A stretch of DNA of 64,000 bases from Kosakonia arachidis (GCF_900116535.1 NZ_FPAU01000002.1:407301-471300), one strand, 5' to 3'; positions 18,462-27,488 are shown, counted from the stretch's first letter. The notes: generated from the letters alone by a model not told the origin. A program made the numbers and translations.

Positions 18462-19453
18462 AGATCACTGCGATAACCCCCGCCAGCGATACGCCCAATG
18501 CCGTTCAGCGGCAGAGCGTTCCACCAGCCCGGTTGCCGCGCAAGCGCGCCCTTCGTATCGCCGTGGCGGCACTGCTGGTTCTACTCGCCGTCCTGACGGC
18601 CAGTTTGCTGGAAGTTCGCGCCGGCAGTGCGACCGTGATTACCCGCTTTGGCGATCCGGTACGCGTTCATCTCACGCCAGGCCTGGCGTGGAGGCTCCCC
18701 ACGCCTTTTGAGTCTCCTCTGAATGTCGATCTGCGGATCCGTTCCACCTCCAGTGGTCTGCAGGACGTCGGCACGCGTGACGGGCTGCGGGTACTGGTAC
18801 AGGCCTGGGTTATCTGGAAAGTCAAATCAGACGACACAGATGTACTGCGTTTTATTCGCGCCGTACAAAACCAGCCGGATGAAGCCGCCCGACAAATCCG
18901 GACGTTCATTGGTTCTGCGCTGGAAACCACCGCCAGCAACTATGCGCTGTCAGATATTGTTAATGTCGACAGAAAAAAAATCAAAATCGCACAGTTTGAG
19001 GAACAGCTGCAGACGCAGCTTAAAACACAATTGCTTAATAGCTACGGTATCGACGTTATTCAGACAGGCATTGAGCGCCTGACACTCCCCGCCGTCACCC
19101 TGAATGCTACCGTTGACAGGATGCGCGCAGAACGCGAAACCATCGCGGCTGAACGCACGGCGGAAGGTAAACGTCTGGCGGCGGAAATCCATTCAACAGC
19201 CGATCGCGATGCCCGTATTCTTGAAGCGGATGCGTCTGTAAAAGCGGCAGCCATTACGGCTGCGGCCCAGCGCGATGCCGCCAGTATTTACGGTAAAGCC
19301 TGGCGCAGCGATCCGCAGCTCTATGAGCTGCTGCGCTCGCTGGATACATTGCGTTCCATTGTTAATTCCACTACCCGCATTGTGTTGCGTACTGACGCGG
19401 CCCCATTCAGCACACTGGTGCAGGAGCCAGACCCGTTGAAAGGGAAAAAATAA
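18458..19453 (+). CDS. HflC-like SPFH protein
   Basis: A 331-residue protein with one membrane anchor near residues 32-52, an SPFH domain (SATVITRFGDPVRVHLTPGLAWRLPTP), then a charged helical region with RMRAERETIAAERTAEGKRLAAE, the pattern seen in HflC. The C-terminal SDPQLYELLRSLDTLRS also fits HflC. It overlaps the previous gene by four bases (ATGA). In E. coli, HflK and HflC regulate the FtsH protease; no ftsH lies nearby here, so its partner may be the ATPase encoded two genes downstream. Confidence 0.85.
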   Translation: MKITAITPASDTPNAVQRQSVPPARLPRKRALRIAVAALLVLLAVLTASLLEVRAGSATVITRFGDPVRVHLTPGLAWRLPTPFESPLNVDLRIRSTSSGLQDVGTRDGLRVLVQAWVIWKVKSDDTDVLRFIRAVQNQPDEAARQIRTFIGSALETTASNYALSDIVNVDRKKIKIAQFEEQLQTQLKTQLLNSYGIDVIQTGIERLTLPAVTLNATVDRMRAERETIAAERTAEGKRLAAEIHSTADRDARILEADASVKAAAITAAAQRDAASIYGKAWRSDPQLYELLRSLDTLRSIVNSTTRIVLRTDAAPFSTLVQEPDPLKGKK

Positions 19454-20523
19454 TGACGCCCACATTGCCAGGTCGTACGCCGTGGGGGCAATCTTACCGC
19501 ATCGCCTTCTTCACGCTATATGGTACGGCGCTCATTGCTGCTGGCGCGTGGCTTTTATCCTCTGTCTATGAGATAGCGCCCGACAGCAGAGCGGTGGTAT
19601 TCCAGTTTGGCAAACCCACTCGCGTGGAGAATGCGGGTCTGCTGTTCGCATGGCCGCACCCCGTCGGGCGGGTAGAGAGGGTGCCAGCCGCAGAACGGAT
19701 TATGGAGCGCGAGGTCAGAATGCTCCGTCGCGATCAGCAACTTGAGCTGGTCAATAGCTGGGATCGCGAGGGGGACGCCGGGGCTGGTGCCGGCTACCTT
19801 CTGACCGGCGATGAAGGCGTCGTGCAACTTGACGTGCGTGTCTTCTGGCGCGTCAGCAATCCAATCCATTTCGCACTACAACGCCCGCATATTGATCCGC
19901 TGATCGACCGCCTGGCCGAACGTGCTGCAGTCGTCGTTTGTATGGAGCGCAACCTGGATGCCATTTTGGTGACAAGACCTGAAACGCCGCAGAACGATCC
20001 GCATTCGGCGGAAGAACGTATCCGTCTGCGCAGCGATTTTAAACAGAGTATGCAACATAGCCTCGCACGTATGGCCGCCAGCGGCAACGACCCGGGAATA
20101 ACCATTGAGCGTGTCGATATTGTCTCATCGTTACCGAATAACGCCGTTGCGGCATTTAACGCGGTACTGACCGCCAGCCAGCAGGCCGATCAGGCCATTG
20201 CTGCCGCGCGTACCGCAGCAGCGTTACGCACCCAGCAGGCGCAACAGCAGGCCGATCGACTGATCCAGCAGGCCCAGGCAAGCCAGCAGGAAACGATGGC
20301 AAAAGCCAGTACCGATACCCAGACAATACTGCAGCTTGCACAGGTCCAGAAAGACGGTACGGATGGCGGGCTGTTACAACGGTTGTGGCGCGAGAACGTC
20401 ACCCGCATTCTTTCCCAGGCCGGACAGGTTGTTACCGTTGTGCCCGGAGACGACAGCCATTTGATCCTACAGGGCCTCGCGGCACAGCCTGCCATGCCTT
20501 CCGCCAGCGAGAAGACACCATGA
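19453..20523 (+). CDS. Second HflK-like SPFH protein
   Basis: A 356-residue protein with one N-terminal membrane segment (about 17-38), an SPFH domain starting IAPDSRAVVFQFGKPTRVENAGLLFAWPHPVGRV, and a long glutamine/alanine-rich coiled coil (about 240-310). It overlaps the HflC-like gene by one base (TAATG) and the P-type ATPase gene by four (ATGA). It is thus the third SPFH member of one translationally coupled operon. Its shorter, single-anchor form is closer to ordinary HflK than the first gene of the operon. Confidence 0.84.
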   Translation: MTPTLPGRTPWGQSYRIAFFTLYGTALIAAGAWLLSSVYEIAPDSRAVVFQFGKPTRVENAGLLFAWPHPVGRVERVPAAERIMEREVRMLRRDQQLELVNSWDREGDAGAGAGYLLTGDEGVVQLDVRVFWRVSNPIHFALQRPHIDPLIDRLAERAAVVVCMERNLDAILVTRPETPQNDPHSAEERIRLRSDFKQSMQHSLARMAASGNDPGITIERVDIVSSLPNNAVAAFNAVLTASQQADQAIAAARTAAALRTQQAQQQADRLIQQAQASQQETMAKASTDTQTILQLAQVQKDGTDGGLLQRLWRENVTRILSQAGQVVTVVPGDDSHLILQGLAAQPAMPSASEKTP

Positions 20524-22430
20524 GTCACCAGTGTAGCCACGGACATATCCACTTTACCAGCGATCTGCAGACCCCGGCCGAACAGCGCCGTATGTCGAGA
20601 CAGATCACCCTCGCGATGATTACCCTCGGACTGTTGCTGTTAAGTCTGCTCTGGCGCGCAATAGCGCCAGGCCAACTGGCTGTCAGCGATATTCTGGCCG
20701 GCATTGCGTGGTTCCTGGTTGCGGTACCCGTTTTCCGCGCCGGCTGGCATAGCCTGCTGCATCCGGATCTGCACGGTGTAACGGACCAACTGATCGTCCT
20801 GGCCATGCTCGGCGCATGGGCACTGGGCGATCTTATGACTGCGGCGTTACTGCCGGTGATTATGATTTTCGGTCACATTCTGGAAGAACGAAGCGTAATG
20901 GGAACCCGTCAGGCCATTGCTGGTCTGAGCCGGCTCGCACACAGCAGGGCAAGGCGTGTGCTGCAGGATGGTTCGCTGGAAAATATCAGCAGTCAGCATC
21001 TTCAGCCAGGAGATATTGTCGATGTCCGTCCGGGCGATCAAATTCCCGCGGATGGTCGCATTATTTCCGGTCACGCCAGCGTTGATATGGCCTCCATCAC
21101 CGGCGAACCCGTCCCGGTTGAGGTCACAGTAGGAATGTCTGTTTTCGGTGGAACCCAGAATCTGAACGGGTTATTGCGGATAGAAGTCATCCACACGGGG
21201 GAAGATTCAACGCTGGGAAAAGTGATCGCTCTGATGCAAGAGGCCGAGCAGGCAAAGCCTCCAATTACCAGAATGCTGGAGCGTTACGCCGGTCACTATC
21301 TCATTCTTGTCCTGTTGATCGCAGCGACCACCTGGTTTTTAACCTATGACAGTCAGGCTATGCTAGCGGTGCTGGTCGCTGCCTGTCCCTGCGCCCTGGT
21401 GTTGTCGGCACCTGCAACGTCAATGGCCGGGATCGCTGTGGCCGCACGCCATGGCATATTAATCCGGAATGCGGCGTTTCTGGAGGAGTTGGCAGATGTC
21501 GATGCTGTGATTATTGATAAAACCGGCACACTGACCCAGGGCAGGCTGCAGCTGGTCAATGCCATACTGACTACCGAACGCCCCCGAGAATCCGTCTTAC
21601 AGCTGGCTGCGGCTCTCGGTACGGCAAGCAATCACCCTGTAAGCCGTGCTCTGGCGGAGGCCAGTCCGACACTCAATGTCATTCCACTGTGTGACGTTGA
21701 GGAGATTCAGGGACTGGGGGTAATCGCTACCACTGGCTCGGGCCAGGCGCTACTGGGGCGGAGTGAACTGTTTGAACGCTATGGCATAAATATTTCCCCC
21801 CAACCCGACCATGATGGTCCGATCGTCGGCGTGGCGGAAAATGGCGTGTTTCTCGGCTGGTTTCTACTCGATGACACCATACGTCCGGAGGCGCCAGAAG
21901 CGATGGCGATGCTTAAGACCCTGGGTATTGACCGTCAGCTACTCCTGACAGGCGATCGACACCTGGCCGCGCAACGTGTCGCACAACAAACCGGGATAAG
22001 TGAATTGGCCGCCGAAGCACTACCGGCTGAAAAACTCCAGCAGGTTGATCAGGCGGTAAAAGAGGGATGGCGCCCCATGGTTGTCGGGGACGGCATCAAC
22101 GACGCGCTGGCGCTGAAAGCTGGTGCCGTCGGTATCGCCATGGGTAGCAACGGGGCCGATATCGCGCTGGCGTCCGCGGATGTGGTATTAACCAGCAGCG
22201 ATTTACGCCGCCTGTCCACAGCGGTACGGTTGAGCAGGCAATGCCGCGCCACGCTCAGGGTAAATGTGATTATCGGGCTCGGCTGGACGGTTGTGATCGT
22301 CATCGCTGCATCGATGGGATTTCTCGGTGCCGCCGGGGCGCTGGTGGCGGCCATACTGCACAATCTTAGTACACTGATCGTATTGCTGAATACCGGTCGT
22401 CTGTTGCAGTTTAGGGAAGTGGCTGATTAA
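20520..22430 (+). CDS. P1B-type heavy-metal transporting ATPase
   Basis: A 636-residue pump without a heavy-metal-associated domain; the N-terminus is histidine-rich (MSHQCSHGHIHF). Visible signatures are the actuator loop SITGEPVPVEV, the metal site Cys289-Pro-Cys291, phosphorylation site Asp333 in DKTGTLTQG, the HP motif in SNHPVSRALAEA, and GDGINDALALKAG. The last membrane segment has HNLSTLIVLLN rather than the Asp-containing form of Zn/Cd pumps, so the metal is not predictable. The start overlaps the SPFH gene by four bases. Coupling to three SPFH genes suggests an ATPase held in an SPFH membrane complex; that is inference. Confidence 0.88.
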   Translation: MSHQCSHGHIHFTSDLQTPAEQRRMSRQITLAMITLGLLLLSLLWRAIAPGQLAVSDILAGIAWFLVAVPVFRAGWHSLLHPDLHGVTDQLIVLAMLGAWALGDLMTAALLPVIMIFGHILEERSVMGTRQAIAGLSRLAHSRARRVLQDGSLENISSQHLQPGDIVDVRPGDQIPADGRIISGHASVDMASITGEPVPVEVTVGMSVFGGTQNLNGLLRIEVIHTGEDSTLGKVIALMQEAEQAKPPITRMLERYAGHYLILVLLIAATTWFLTYDSQAMLAVLVAACPCALVLSAPATSMAGIAVAARHGILIRNAAFLEELADVDAVIIDKTGTLTQGRLQLVNAILTTERPRESVLQLAAALGTASNHPVSRALAEASPTLNVIPLCDVEEIQGLGVIATTGSGQALLGRSELFERYGINISPQPDHDGPIVGVAENGVFLGWFLLDDTIRPEAPEAMAMLKTLGIDRQLLLTGDRHLAAQRVAQQTGISELAAEALPAEKLQQVDQAVKEGWRPMVVGDGINDALALKAGAVGIAMGSNGADIALASADVVLTSSDLRRLSTAVRLSRQCRATLRVNVIIGLGWTVVIVIAASMGFLGAAGALVAAILHNLSTLIVLLNTGRLLQFREVAD

Positions 22431-22675
22431 TATCGGCTGCTAAGACAGGAGCTTTCAGACTGGCAAGTAACCAAGACACCAGCGTTCGATCGCCGATTCC
22501 AGGCAGATAAATATTCATCAGTGGCCGGACGCAGCACTTCAGCCTCAGGGAAATAAAGACCTACCTGTCAGTCTGAACAAATCACATGATTCTGGCACAA
22601 TATTCGTAACCAGTAAGCGCATACCCTGAATCAATGAAAAGTGTAACTCTCAGGTTTCGAATGACTATACCTGGC
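22431..22675. other. Spacer between the ATPase gene and the inverted-repeat unit
   Basis: No gene or clear terminator is visible here. The gap continues through the 38-bp repeat to the end of the next gene at 22878. Confidence 0.35.
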
Positions 22676-22713
22676 TGTGAGTTCAACCGATGGATGCAAC
22701 ACATTGATTGAAC
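22676..22713 (+). repeat. Left 38-bp inverted repeat (IS30-like end)
   Basis: This 38-base sequence is an exact reverse complement of 25826-25863. It begins TGTGAGTTCAACC and has GATGCAACA further in. Compared with the IS30 left end as I recall it, 17 of the first 26 positions agree, including TGT and GCAACA. Confidence 0.8.
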
Positions 22714-22749
22714 TCGCAACTCGCAGCGGGCCTTGTGACCTTGATTTCT

Positions 22750-22776
22750 GTCCGCTCCGTGCCAACAGCGGACGTT
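22750..22776. repeat. 27-bp repeat containing a palindromic GTCCGCT/AGCGGAC core
   Basis: The segment is itself partly palindromic (GTCCGCT and AGCGGAC arms). Its reverse complement recurs at 27430-27456 with one mismatch in 27. Related AGCGGACA words follow TTGAACTCACA near 25472 and 25853. Confidence 0.65.
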
Positions 22777-22877
22777 ACCCGTATTCAAAATAGATGTATA
22801 TCGCAGATCCAGGTGAAAGGCGGCAAATACCCACCGCCTTTCAGCTATCAGCCTCCGCAGCTTAAAGAAACTGGCGT

Positions 22878-23597
22878 TCAGCCTTTCAGATGTAATCCCC
22901 CGTCGCAGACAATGGTCTGGCCCGTGATGAACGTGTTGGCAATAAGAAAGATCACGGCCTGCGCAATATCATCCGGTTTACCGATGCGACCGACCGGTGT
23001 CTTCGAAGCATAATCAGCGAACACGGATGCCTTGTCTTCTTCCGACAGAAAATCCCACCAGGGGGTGTCCGTAACGCCCGGCGAAACAGCGTTAACACGC
23101 ATTGGCTGGAGTTCTGCCGCCAGTACCGGAACCAGTGCAGCGATCGCAGCATTGGCTGCACCAATACCCGCCGTACCTGGCATGGCCGCATGGGCTGTCA
23201 CTGCCGAAATAAAGGTCAGGCTCCCGTTCAGGGCAAGGTAAGGAAGCGCGGCCTGAGCGGTCGCGAAGTGTGCATAAACCTTTTCTTCGAAGCCAGCTCT
23301 GACTTCATCAAGCGACACGGAGGCAAAAGGCCCCGCCCCTCTGCTGCTGCCAAGCGCCAGTACCAGATGGGAAAAACTCCCAATATGCGCAAAACCCTCA
23401 GGTAGTCCCGACGGTTCCGCAGCGTTCATGACAAGTGTATGGATATCCCCGCTCAGCGTATCGCGTGCAGATGCCAGTCTGCTGGCGCTCCGGCCGGTAA
23501 TCGTCACTTTATATCCCTGGACCAGGAGCAGCCTCGCCGTACTGAGACCAATACCGGATGAGCCGCCAACAATAACAACGTGTTGTTCTGAAGTCAT
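22878..23597 (-). CDS. Short-chain dehydrogenase-like protein lacking the catalytic YxxxK
   Basis: A 239-residue Rossmann-fold protein of the SDR superfamily. The nucleotide-binding GGSSGIG is at about residues 11-17 and the C-terminal FITGQTIVCDGG is typical. At the active site, the tyrosine and lysine of YxxxK are replaced (GIGAANAAIAAL, so Ile and Asn stand where Tyr and Lys belong), while the serine of FISAVTAH remains. This points to an atypical SDR group with altered or no oxidoreductase activity. AGAGGAA precedes the ATG. It probably shares a transcript with the upstream SDR gene, 41 bases away. Confidence 0.85.
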   Translation of the reverse strand: MTSEQHVVIVGGSSGIGLSTARLLLVQGYKVTITGRSASRLASARDTLSGDIHTLVMNAAEPSGLPEGFAHIGSFSHLVLALGSSRGAGPFASVSLDEVRAGFEEKVYAHFATAQAALPYLALNGSLTFISAVTAHAAMPGTAGIGAANAAIAALVPVLAAELQPMRVNAVSPGVTDTPWWDFLSEEDKASVFADYASKTPVGRIGKPDDIAQAVIFLIANTFITGQTIVCDGGLHLKG

Positions 23598-23638
23598 AAA
23601 ATTTCCTCTGATAAATGTGAAAACAAGGGGGAAATTGC

Positions 23639-24469
23639 TTACGAGACCGGATCGGTGAGACCCGTGAGTGTAAAACTGAGGGCGCGGAGTTTCTGACGTG
23701 CGTCAGCATCGTAAGCCTGAGCTAGCGCGCGTGAAGTACGGAGTCCGTCAAAGTACTGGCCTGACTGGCCGTTGAGGGCAGACGAGAGGGCAAGATTCAG
23801 GACAGCGTCCGCCCCCTCTTCAACGCTGGTGACCGGAATAATGCCGTCTCCGTACACCATCCCTGTGTCCATATATGTTGCCGGATGCAGGGCGTTCACT
23901 GTTATTCCTGTCCCGCTCAGTTCCCGGGCGAGGTCGAAGGTGAAAAGAATCTGTGCAAGCTTGCTCTGGCAATAGGCGCGCACCCCGCTATAGTGTTTTT
24001 TCAGCATTACGTCGGAAAAGTTGATGGACTGCTGACCTGCTGAAGCGACATTGATGATGCGGGCATCTCCACTGCTTTCCATGGCCGGTAACAACAACCG
24101 GGTCAGGAGAAAACTGGCCAGGTAATTGACTGCGAAGCGGAGCTCAAAGCCGTCCGGGCTTTCACAACGTCCGATGTAAACGCCAGCAGCGCCAATACCG
24201 GCATTGTTGACAAGTAAATCGAGCCCCGGATGCTCATGCCTGATCTCTGCAGCAAGCCTGCATACCTCAGAAAGAACGGACAGATCGGCCATGTAAAATA
24301 CCGCCTTACCGCCAGCATCCAGAATGGCTTTGGTTGTTTCTGCGCCACGTTTCCTGTCACGACCGTGAACCAGCACGGTCATCCCGGAGCCTGCAAGCCG
24401 TTCGGCTACGCGCCGACCAAGTCCATCCGTTGAGCCTGTAACAAGAGCTATTTTTTCACCTGTTGCCAT
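23639..24469 (-). CDS. Classical short-chain dehydrogenase/reductase
   Basis: A 276-residue NAD(P)-dependent oxidoreductase of unknown substrate. It has TGSTDGLG for cofactor binding, NNAGIG, Ser in NVASAGQ and the catalytic YCQSK. The extended N-terminal and C-terminal parts resemble retinol dehydrogenase/WW-domain oxidoreductase-like SDRs. GGGAGG lies before the ATG. It is divergent from the XRE regulator with 105 bases between the starts, the usual arrangement for a regulator and its target. Confidence 0.88.
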   Translation of the reverse strand: MATGEKIALVTGSTDGLGRRVAERLAGSGMTVLVHGRDRKRGAETTKAILDAGGKAVFYMADLSVLSEVCRLAAEIRHEHPGLDLLVNNAGIGAAGVYIGRCESPDGFELRFAVNYLASFLLTRLLLPAMESSGDARIINVASAGQQSINFSDVMLKKHYSGVRAYCQSKLAQILFTFDLARELSGTGITVNALHPATYMDTGMVYGDGIIPVTSVEEGADAVLNLALSSALNGQSGQYFDGLRTSRALAQAYDADARQKLRALSFTLTGLTDPVS

Positions 24470-24574
24470 GATATTGCCTCCCGGATATGTGTTTGCCGGA
24501 AGGGATTTTTACAGAACTGAAAATGCTAACCAGTTTCGGTATTATCATGGTACCCATACTAACAGGGTGAGCGT

Positions 24575-25402
24575 ATGTACAAGAGTCAGGCTGAGAAACG
24601 AGAAGCCCGCAGGAAAGCGTTTGGTGATTTTTTACGTTCCCGGCGGGAACGGCTGACACCTGCGGCTGTCGGTCTTCCTGCGGGTTTCAGAAGACGTACA
24701 CCCGGCCTCAGGCGTGAAGAGGTTGCCCTGCTCGCGGGAGTGGGTACCGCCTGGTACACATGGTTGGAACAGGGCCGCGACGTACGGCCGTCTGCCGACG
24801 TGCTGTCCGCCCTGGCTGTGGCCCTTATGCTGAGTCCTGACGAACGCAGACACCTGTTCACCCTTGCAGACCGCTCCTTTCTGAATGCAGATACTTTTAA
24901 CAGCAGTGAAACCGTCCCGGACGCGCTTATCCGGATGATTGACGGTATGAAAGCGCAGCCAGCTTACGTGCTGGGGCGCCGATGGGATATTCTGGCCTGG
25001 AATGCGGCAGCCGTGCATGTTTTCGGCGACTTTGGCCAGCTTGAGGGCGATGCCCGGAATATGATGCACCTTATTTTCACCAGTGAGCGACACCGAAACC
25101 TCCTGAAGGACTGGAATGAGGTTGCCCAACTGTCGCTTGCCATGTTCAGGGCAGACAGCGCACTGTATGTCGGTGATACTGATTTTGAACGGCTTATCGG
25201 TTTGCTGATGGAAAATAGCGCGGAATTTTTTGCGTGGTGGCCGCGGCAGGATGTGGTGCAACAGCCATCTACCGTGAAGCGTATACAGCATCCTTCTGAG
25301 GGCCTGCTTGAATTTGAGTATCTGAATCTTGACGTCACCCAGTCTCCGGGAATGCGGTTTATTGTTTGTACACCCCGCATGGTGTCAGGTCATGGAGATT
25401 AA
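24575..25402 (+). CDS. XRE-family regulator with MmyB-like ligand-binding domain
   Basis: A 275-residue regulator. The N-terminal helix-turn-helix covers about residues 15-85, with RRTPGLRREEVALLAGVGTAWYTWLEQGRDVRPS, a stretch strongly typical of this family. The C-terminal half (about 110-270) fits the MmyB-like domain that binds small hydrophobic ligands (GRRWDILAWNAAA, HPSEGLLEFEYLNLD). It is divergent from two SDR genes and probably represses or activates them. The whole set lies inside the 38-bp inverted repeats. Confidence 0.92.
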   Translation: MYKSQAEKREARRKAFGDFLRSRRERLTPAAVGLPAGFRRRTPGLRREEVALLAGVGTAWYTWLEQGRDVRPSADVLSALAVALMLSPDERRHLFTLADRSFLNADTFNSSETVPDALIRMIDGMKAQPAYVLGRRWDILAWNAAAVHVFGDFGQLEGDARNMMHLIFTSERHRNLLKDWNEVAQLSLAMFRADSALYVGDTDFERLIGLLMENSAEFFAWWPRQDVVQQPSTVKRIQHPSEGLLEFEYLNLDVTQSPGMRFIVCTPRMVSGHGD

Positions 25403-25825
25403 GGCGCTTAAATACATTTTAAGCATGAGCAACGTCCCCCCTTCGATTAAGGATAGCGTTGCATTGCCCCATTGAACTCACAGCACGAAGCGGACAAACT
25501 AACTGCGCTGATGGTCCGCTGTGAGCGATGAAAAAGACGTTACCACAAAAAATACAACCAACGCTGACCCGAAAGAAACTGGCTTGATTATGGTGATTAA
25601 AATCCTCTGACCAGAGGATAAAATGATGTGTATATCACCGGGGTAACAGAATGATGTTTCCCCTCTGATTGTTCAGACGGAACGAACATCATCGATGGCA
25701 AGTGCGTCGTAGCCTTTCCATTTGTAATTCAGTATCGAAATCAGCCAGCAAAGACTTAAAAGTGTTGCCAGACAGCTCAACAAGAGGCCAAGAAAAACTC
25801 TGGACTATGAATCACACGCAGAGCG
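25403..25825. other. Non-coding stretch with repeat words, right part of the inverted-repeat unit
   Basis: No credible gene. TTGAACTCACAGC followed by ACGAAGCGGACA occurs near 25472-25500 and resembles the sequence just beyond the right 38-bp repeat (TTGAACTCACAACG, then AGCGGACA), in the same direction. Confidence 0.45.
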
Positions 25826-25863
25826 GTTCAATCAATGTGTTGCATCCATCGGTTGAACTCACA
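25826..25863 (-). repeat. Right 38-bp inverted repeat (IS30-like end)
   Basis: Exact reverse complement of 22676-22713; it ends in ...TTGAACTCACA, giving the ACA end expected of an outward IS terminus. Confidence 0.8.
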
Positions 25864-26249
25864 ACGAGGAGCGGACATTGACTTAACTGGATCACAAGGG
25901 TCAGGTCACCCGTACAGCAAAATCTGATAGCACTTAATTAACGACTGTTGAATGTGGTTTATATTTGGTAATGAAGTGAGAGACGCAAACAGACTTCCTG
26001 TGAAAGTTACTGATACTGCTTATTCTGAAAAACACCCGCACCGGTTGGTTGACCTGTGAATCATGAATATTATTATCTCTCAGGCTTATTATTAAACAGA
26101 CTTAGGGAGAACTGGTGTTGGGCTGGAAATAACTAATCGGCTTTCTTTTTGTCACCATCATTGGGTTTGCGCTATTTGGTTTCATTTTTTCACTCCAGCA
26201 ACTGCAGTAAAATGACTGTCACCCTTATTACATGCCATCCATGAAACAC
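25864..26249. other. Non-coding stretch beyond the inverted-repeat unit
   Basis: No gene seen. It is moderately AT-rich and runs up to the terminator of the cold-shock gene. Confidence 0.4.
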
Positions 26250-26274
26250 AAAAACCCGCTCAGGGCGGGTTTTT
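26250..26274 (-). terminator. Terminator downstream of the cold-shock gene
   Basis: Stem ACCCGC with GCGGGT flanked by A5 and T5 runs, able to act in both directions; it lies about 70 bases beyond the cold-shock stop codon. Confidence 0.75.
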
Positions 26275-26345
26275 GATCACGTTCACTTATCTACTCAGGC
26301 CAGTGCCGTCATCGCTGTCGTAAGCGTCTGTGTTGTTATCGGCAA

Positions 26346-26558
26346 TTAAAGCGCGACAACATTTCCGGCAGCCGGACCTTTGGCACCATTCTCAATCGAG
26401 AACTCAACCTTCTGGCCTTCGTCGAGTGTTTTATAATCGTTGCTCTGAATGGCAGAGAAATGAACAAAAACATCTTTGCTGCCGTCAGCTGGCGTAATGA
26501 AGCCGAAACCTTTGTCAGAGTTAAACCATTTTACTAAACCAGTCATTTTATTCGACAT
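26346..26558 (-). CDS. CspA-family cold-shock protein
   Basis: A 70-residue nucleic-acid chaperone with one cold-shock domain. RNP1 (KGFGFI) and RNP2 (VFVHF) are intact, and [13 protein letters not shown] at the start is closest to E. coli CspG, CspB or CspI. AAGGAAG precedes the ATG at 26558. The gene stands alone behind a long leader region, as cold-shock genes of this family do, though no cold box was identified. The sequence is too conserved to choose among paralogue names. Confidence 0.93.
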   Translation of the reverse strand: MSNKMTGLVKWFNSDKGFGFITPADGSKDVFVHFSAIQSNDYKTLDEGQKVEFSIENGAKGPAAGNVVAL

Positions 26559-26823
26559 AGATACTTCCTTTAATTTTCTTGAGCCACACGTTGTGGCGAA
26601 CATGGCCTGCTTGCAGATGAGGACTTACTGGGCACTTAGGAGGAGGCTCATGCAGAAGAGTATCTGAAGATAACGCTTGAAATGAGGACTGCTTTACTAA
26701 AACTGCTTTCATAAGGTCTGTATGCCAAACCGATGACGCATAGTGGACTCATATGAGTTGATAAGCAAGATTAATTTTGTCAGTAATCTGTTGAGGAAAC
26801 TTACGATTCAAAGGGTGAGCAAT
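26559..26823. other. Leader/promoter region of the cold-shock gene
   Basis: About 265 bases without a gene. A long structured 5' leader is usual for cspA-type genes and would lie here on the minus strand. Confidence 0.4.
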
Positions 26824-26860
26824 CTTAAAAGCCCTGACCATTGCAGACAGGGCTTTTAAG
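26824..26860. terminator. Perfect 13-bp hairpin, bidirectional terminator-like
   Basis: CTTAAAAGCCCTG (26824-26836) pairs perfectly with CAGGGCTTTTAAG (26848-26860) around an 11-base loop. A and T runs on both sides fit a terminator in either direction, but no complete gene ends here; it may be left from a lost gene. Confidence 0.65.
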
Positions 26861-27429
26861 GTACTACAGACTTCAGATTTAACATTAATGGACTTAATAA
26901 AGTGATACAGCTATTTATACTGCTTTCAAATGTACCCGTTCATTACAGATAATATTGGGCATTAATACTAAAAAGCCTCCCTCTATTTATCTCGTTATAC
27001 ACCGCCTGCACTTTCAAAACTTAAGTGTGGCAACTTAAACAAGCACATCACCCATCGCAACATATACTCTTTGATGCGTTGCCCGTTGCTGATACGGTTA
27101 TCATCAAAAAAAGAAACCGTCAGCATTAACTAAAAAAACAAGGCCTTACATCGTCGCGCTAACACTACCATTCTGCGAACCAGCACAACCACTACAAGGC
27201 CTGAAATCGAACTACATCCCAAACAACAAACTTCGTGGCCTGTAAAGCAAAATGGATTAATCAAGAACTTCTTTGCTATTCAATAAATTACTAACAACTT
27301 TCATTGTGCTGCTGAGCACTAATTTACTTATTTGAGATGTGAGGTCAATACTGTTTTTTAAAACATGTTTTTATTAACAGCGATTGTGACTGTGCTACAT
27401 CCCGCGACCCATTGTACCGACCCATTAGC
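26861..27429. other. AT-rich non-coding stretch
   Basis: No gene or recognisable RNA. The composition fits decayed accessory DNA. Confidence 0.4.
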
Positions 27430-27456
27430 AACGTCCGCTGTTGGCACAGAGCGGAC
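27430..27456. repeat. Second copy (inverted) of the 27-bp GTCCGCT/AGCGGAC repeat
   Basis: Matches the reverse complement of 22750-22776 at 26 of 27 positions. Confidence 0.65.
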
Positions 27457-27488
27457 CTTAGTTTGACAAATCTGAACACTTTCGGGTG

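Larger units (their letters stand above)
22676..25863. mobile_element. 3.2-kb unit bounded by perfect 38-bp inverted repeats, no transposase
   Basis: The two ends have the TGT...ACA polarity of an insertion element and enclose two short-chain dehydrogenase genes and a divergent XRE-family regulator. No transposase gene is inside. It could be a transposase-less passenger unit, two leftover ends of separate IS30-family copies, or an invertible segment. The two or three flanking bases on each side do not match, so no target duplication is visible. Confidence 0.5.

Noticed and set aside
25669..25881. 70-codon frame near the right 38-bp repeat
   Set aside because: It runs through the repeat itself and has no ribosome-binding site or protein-like pattern.
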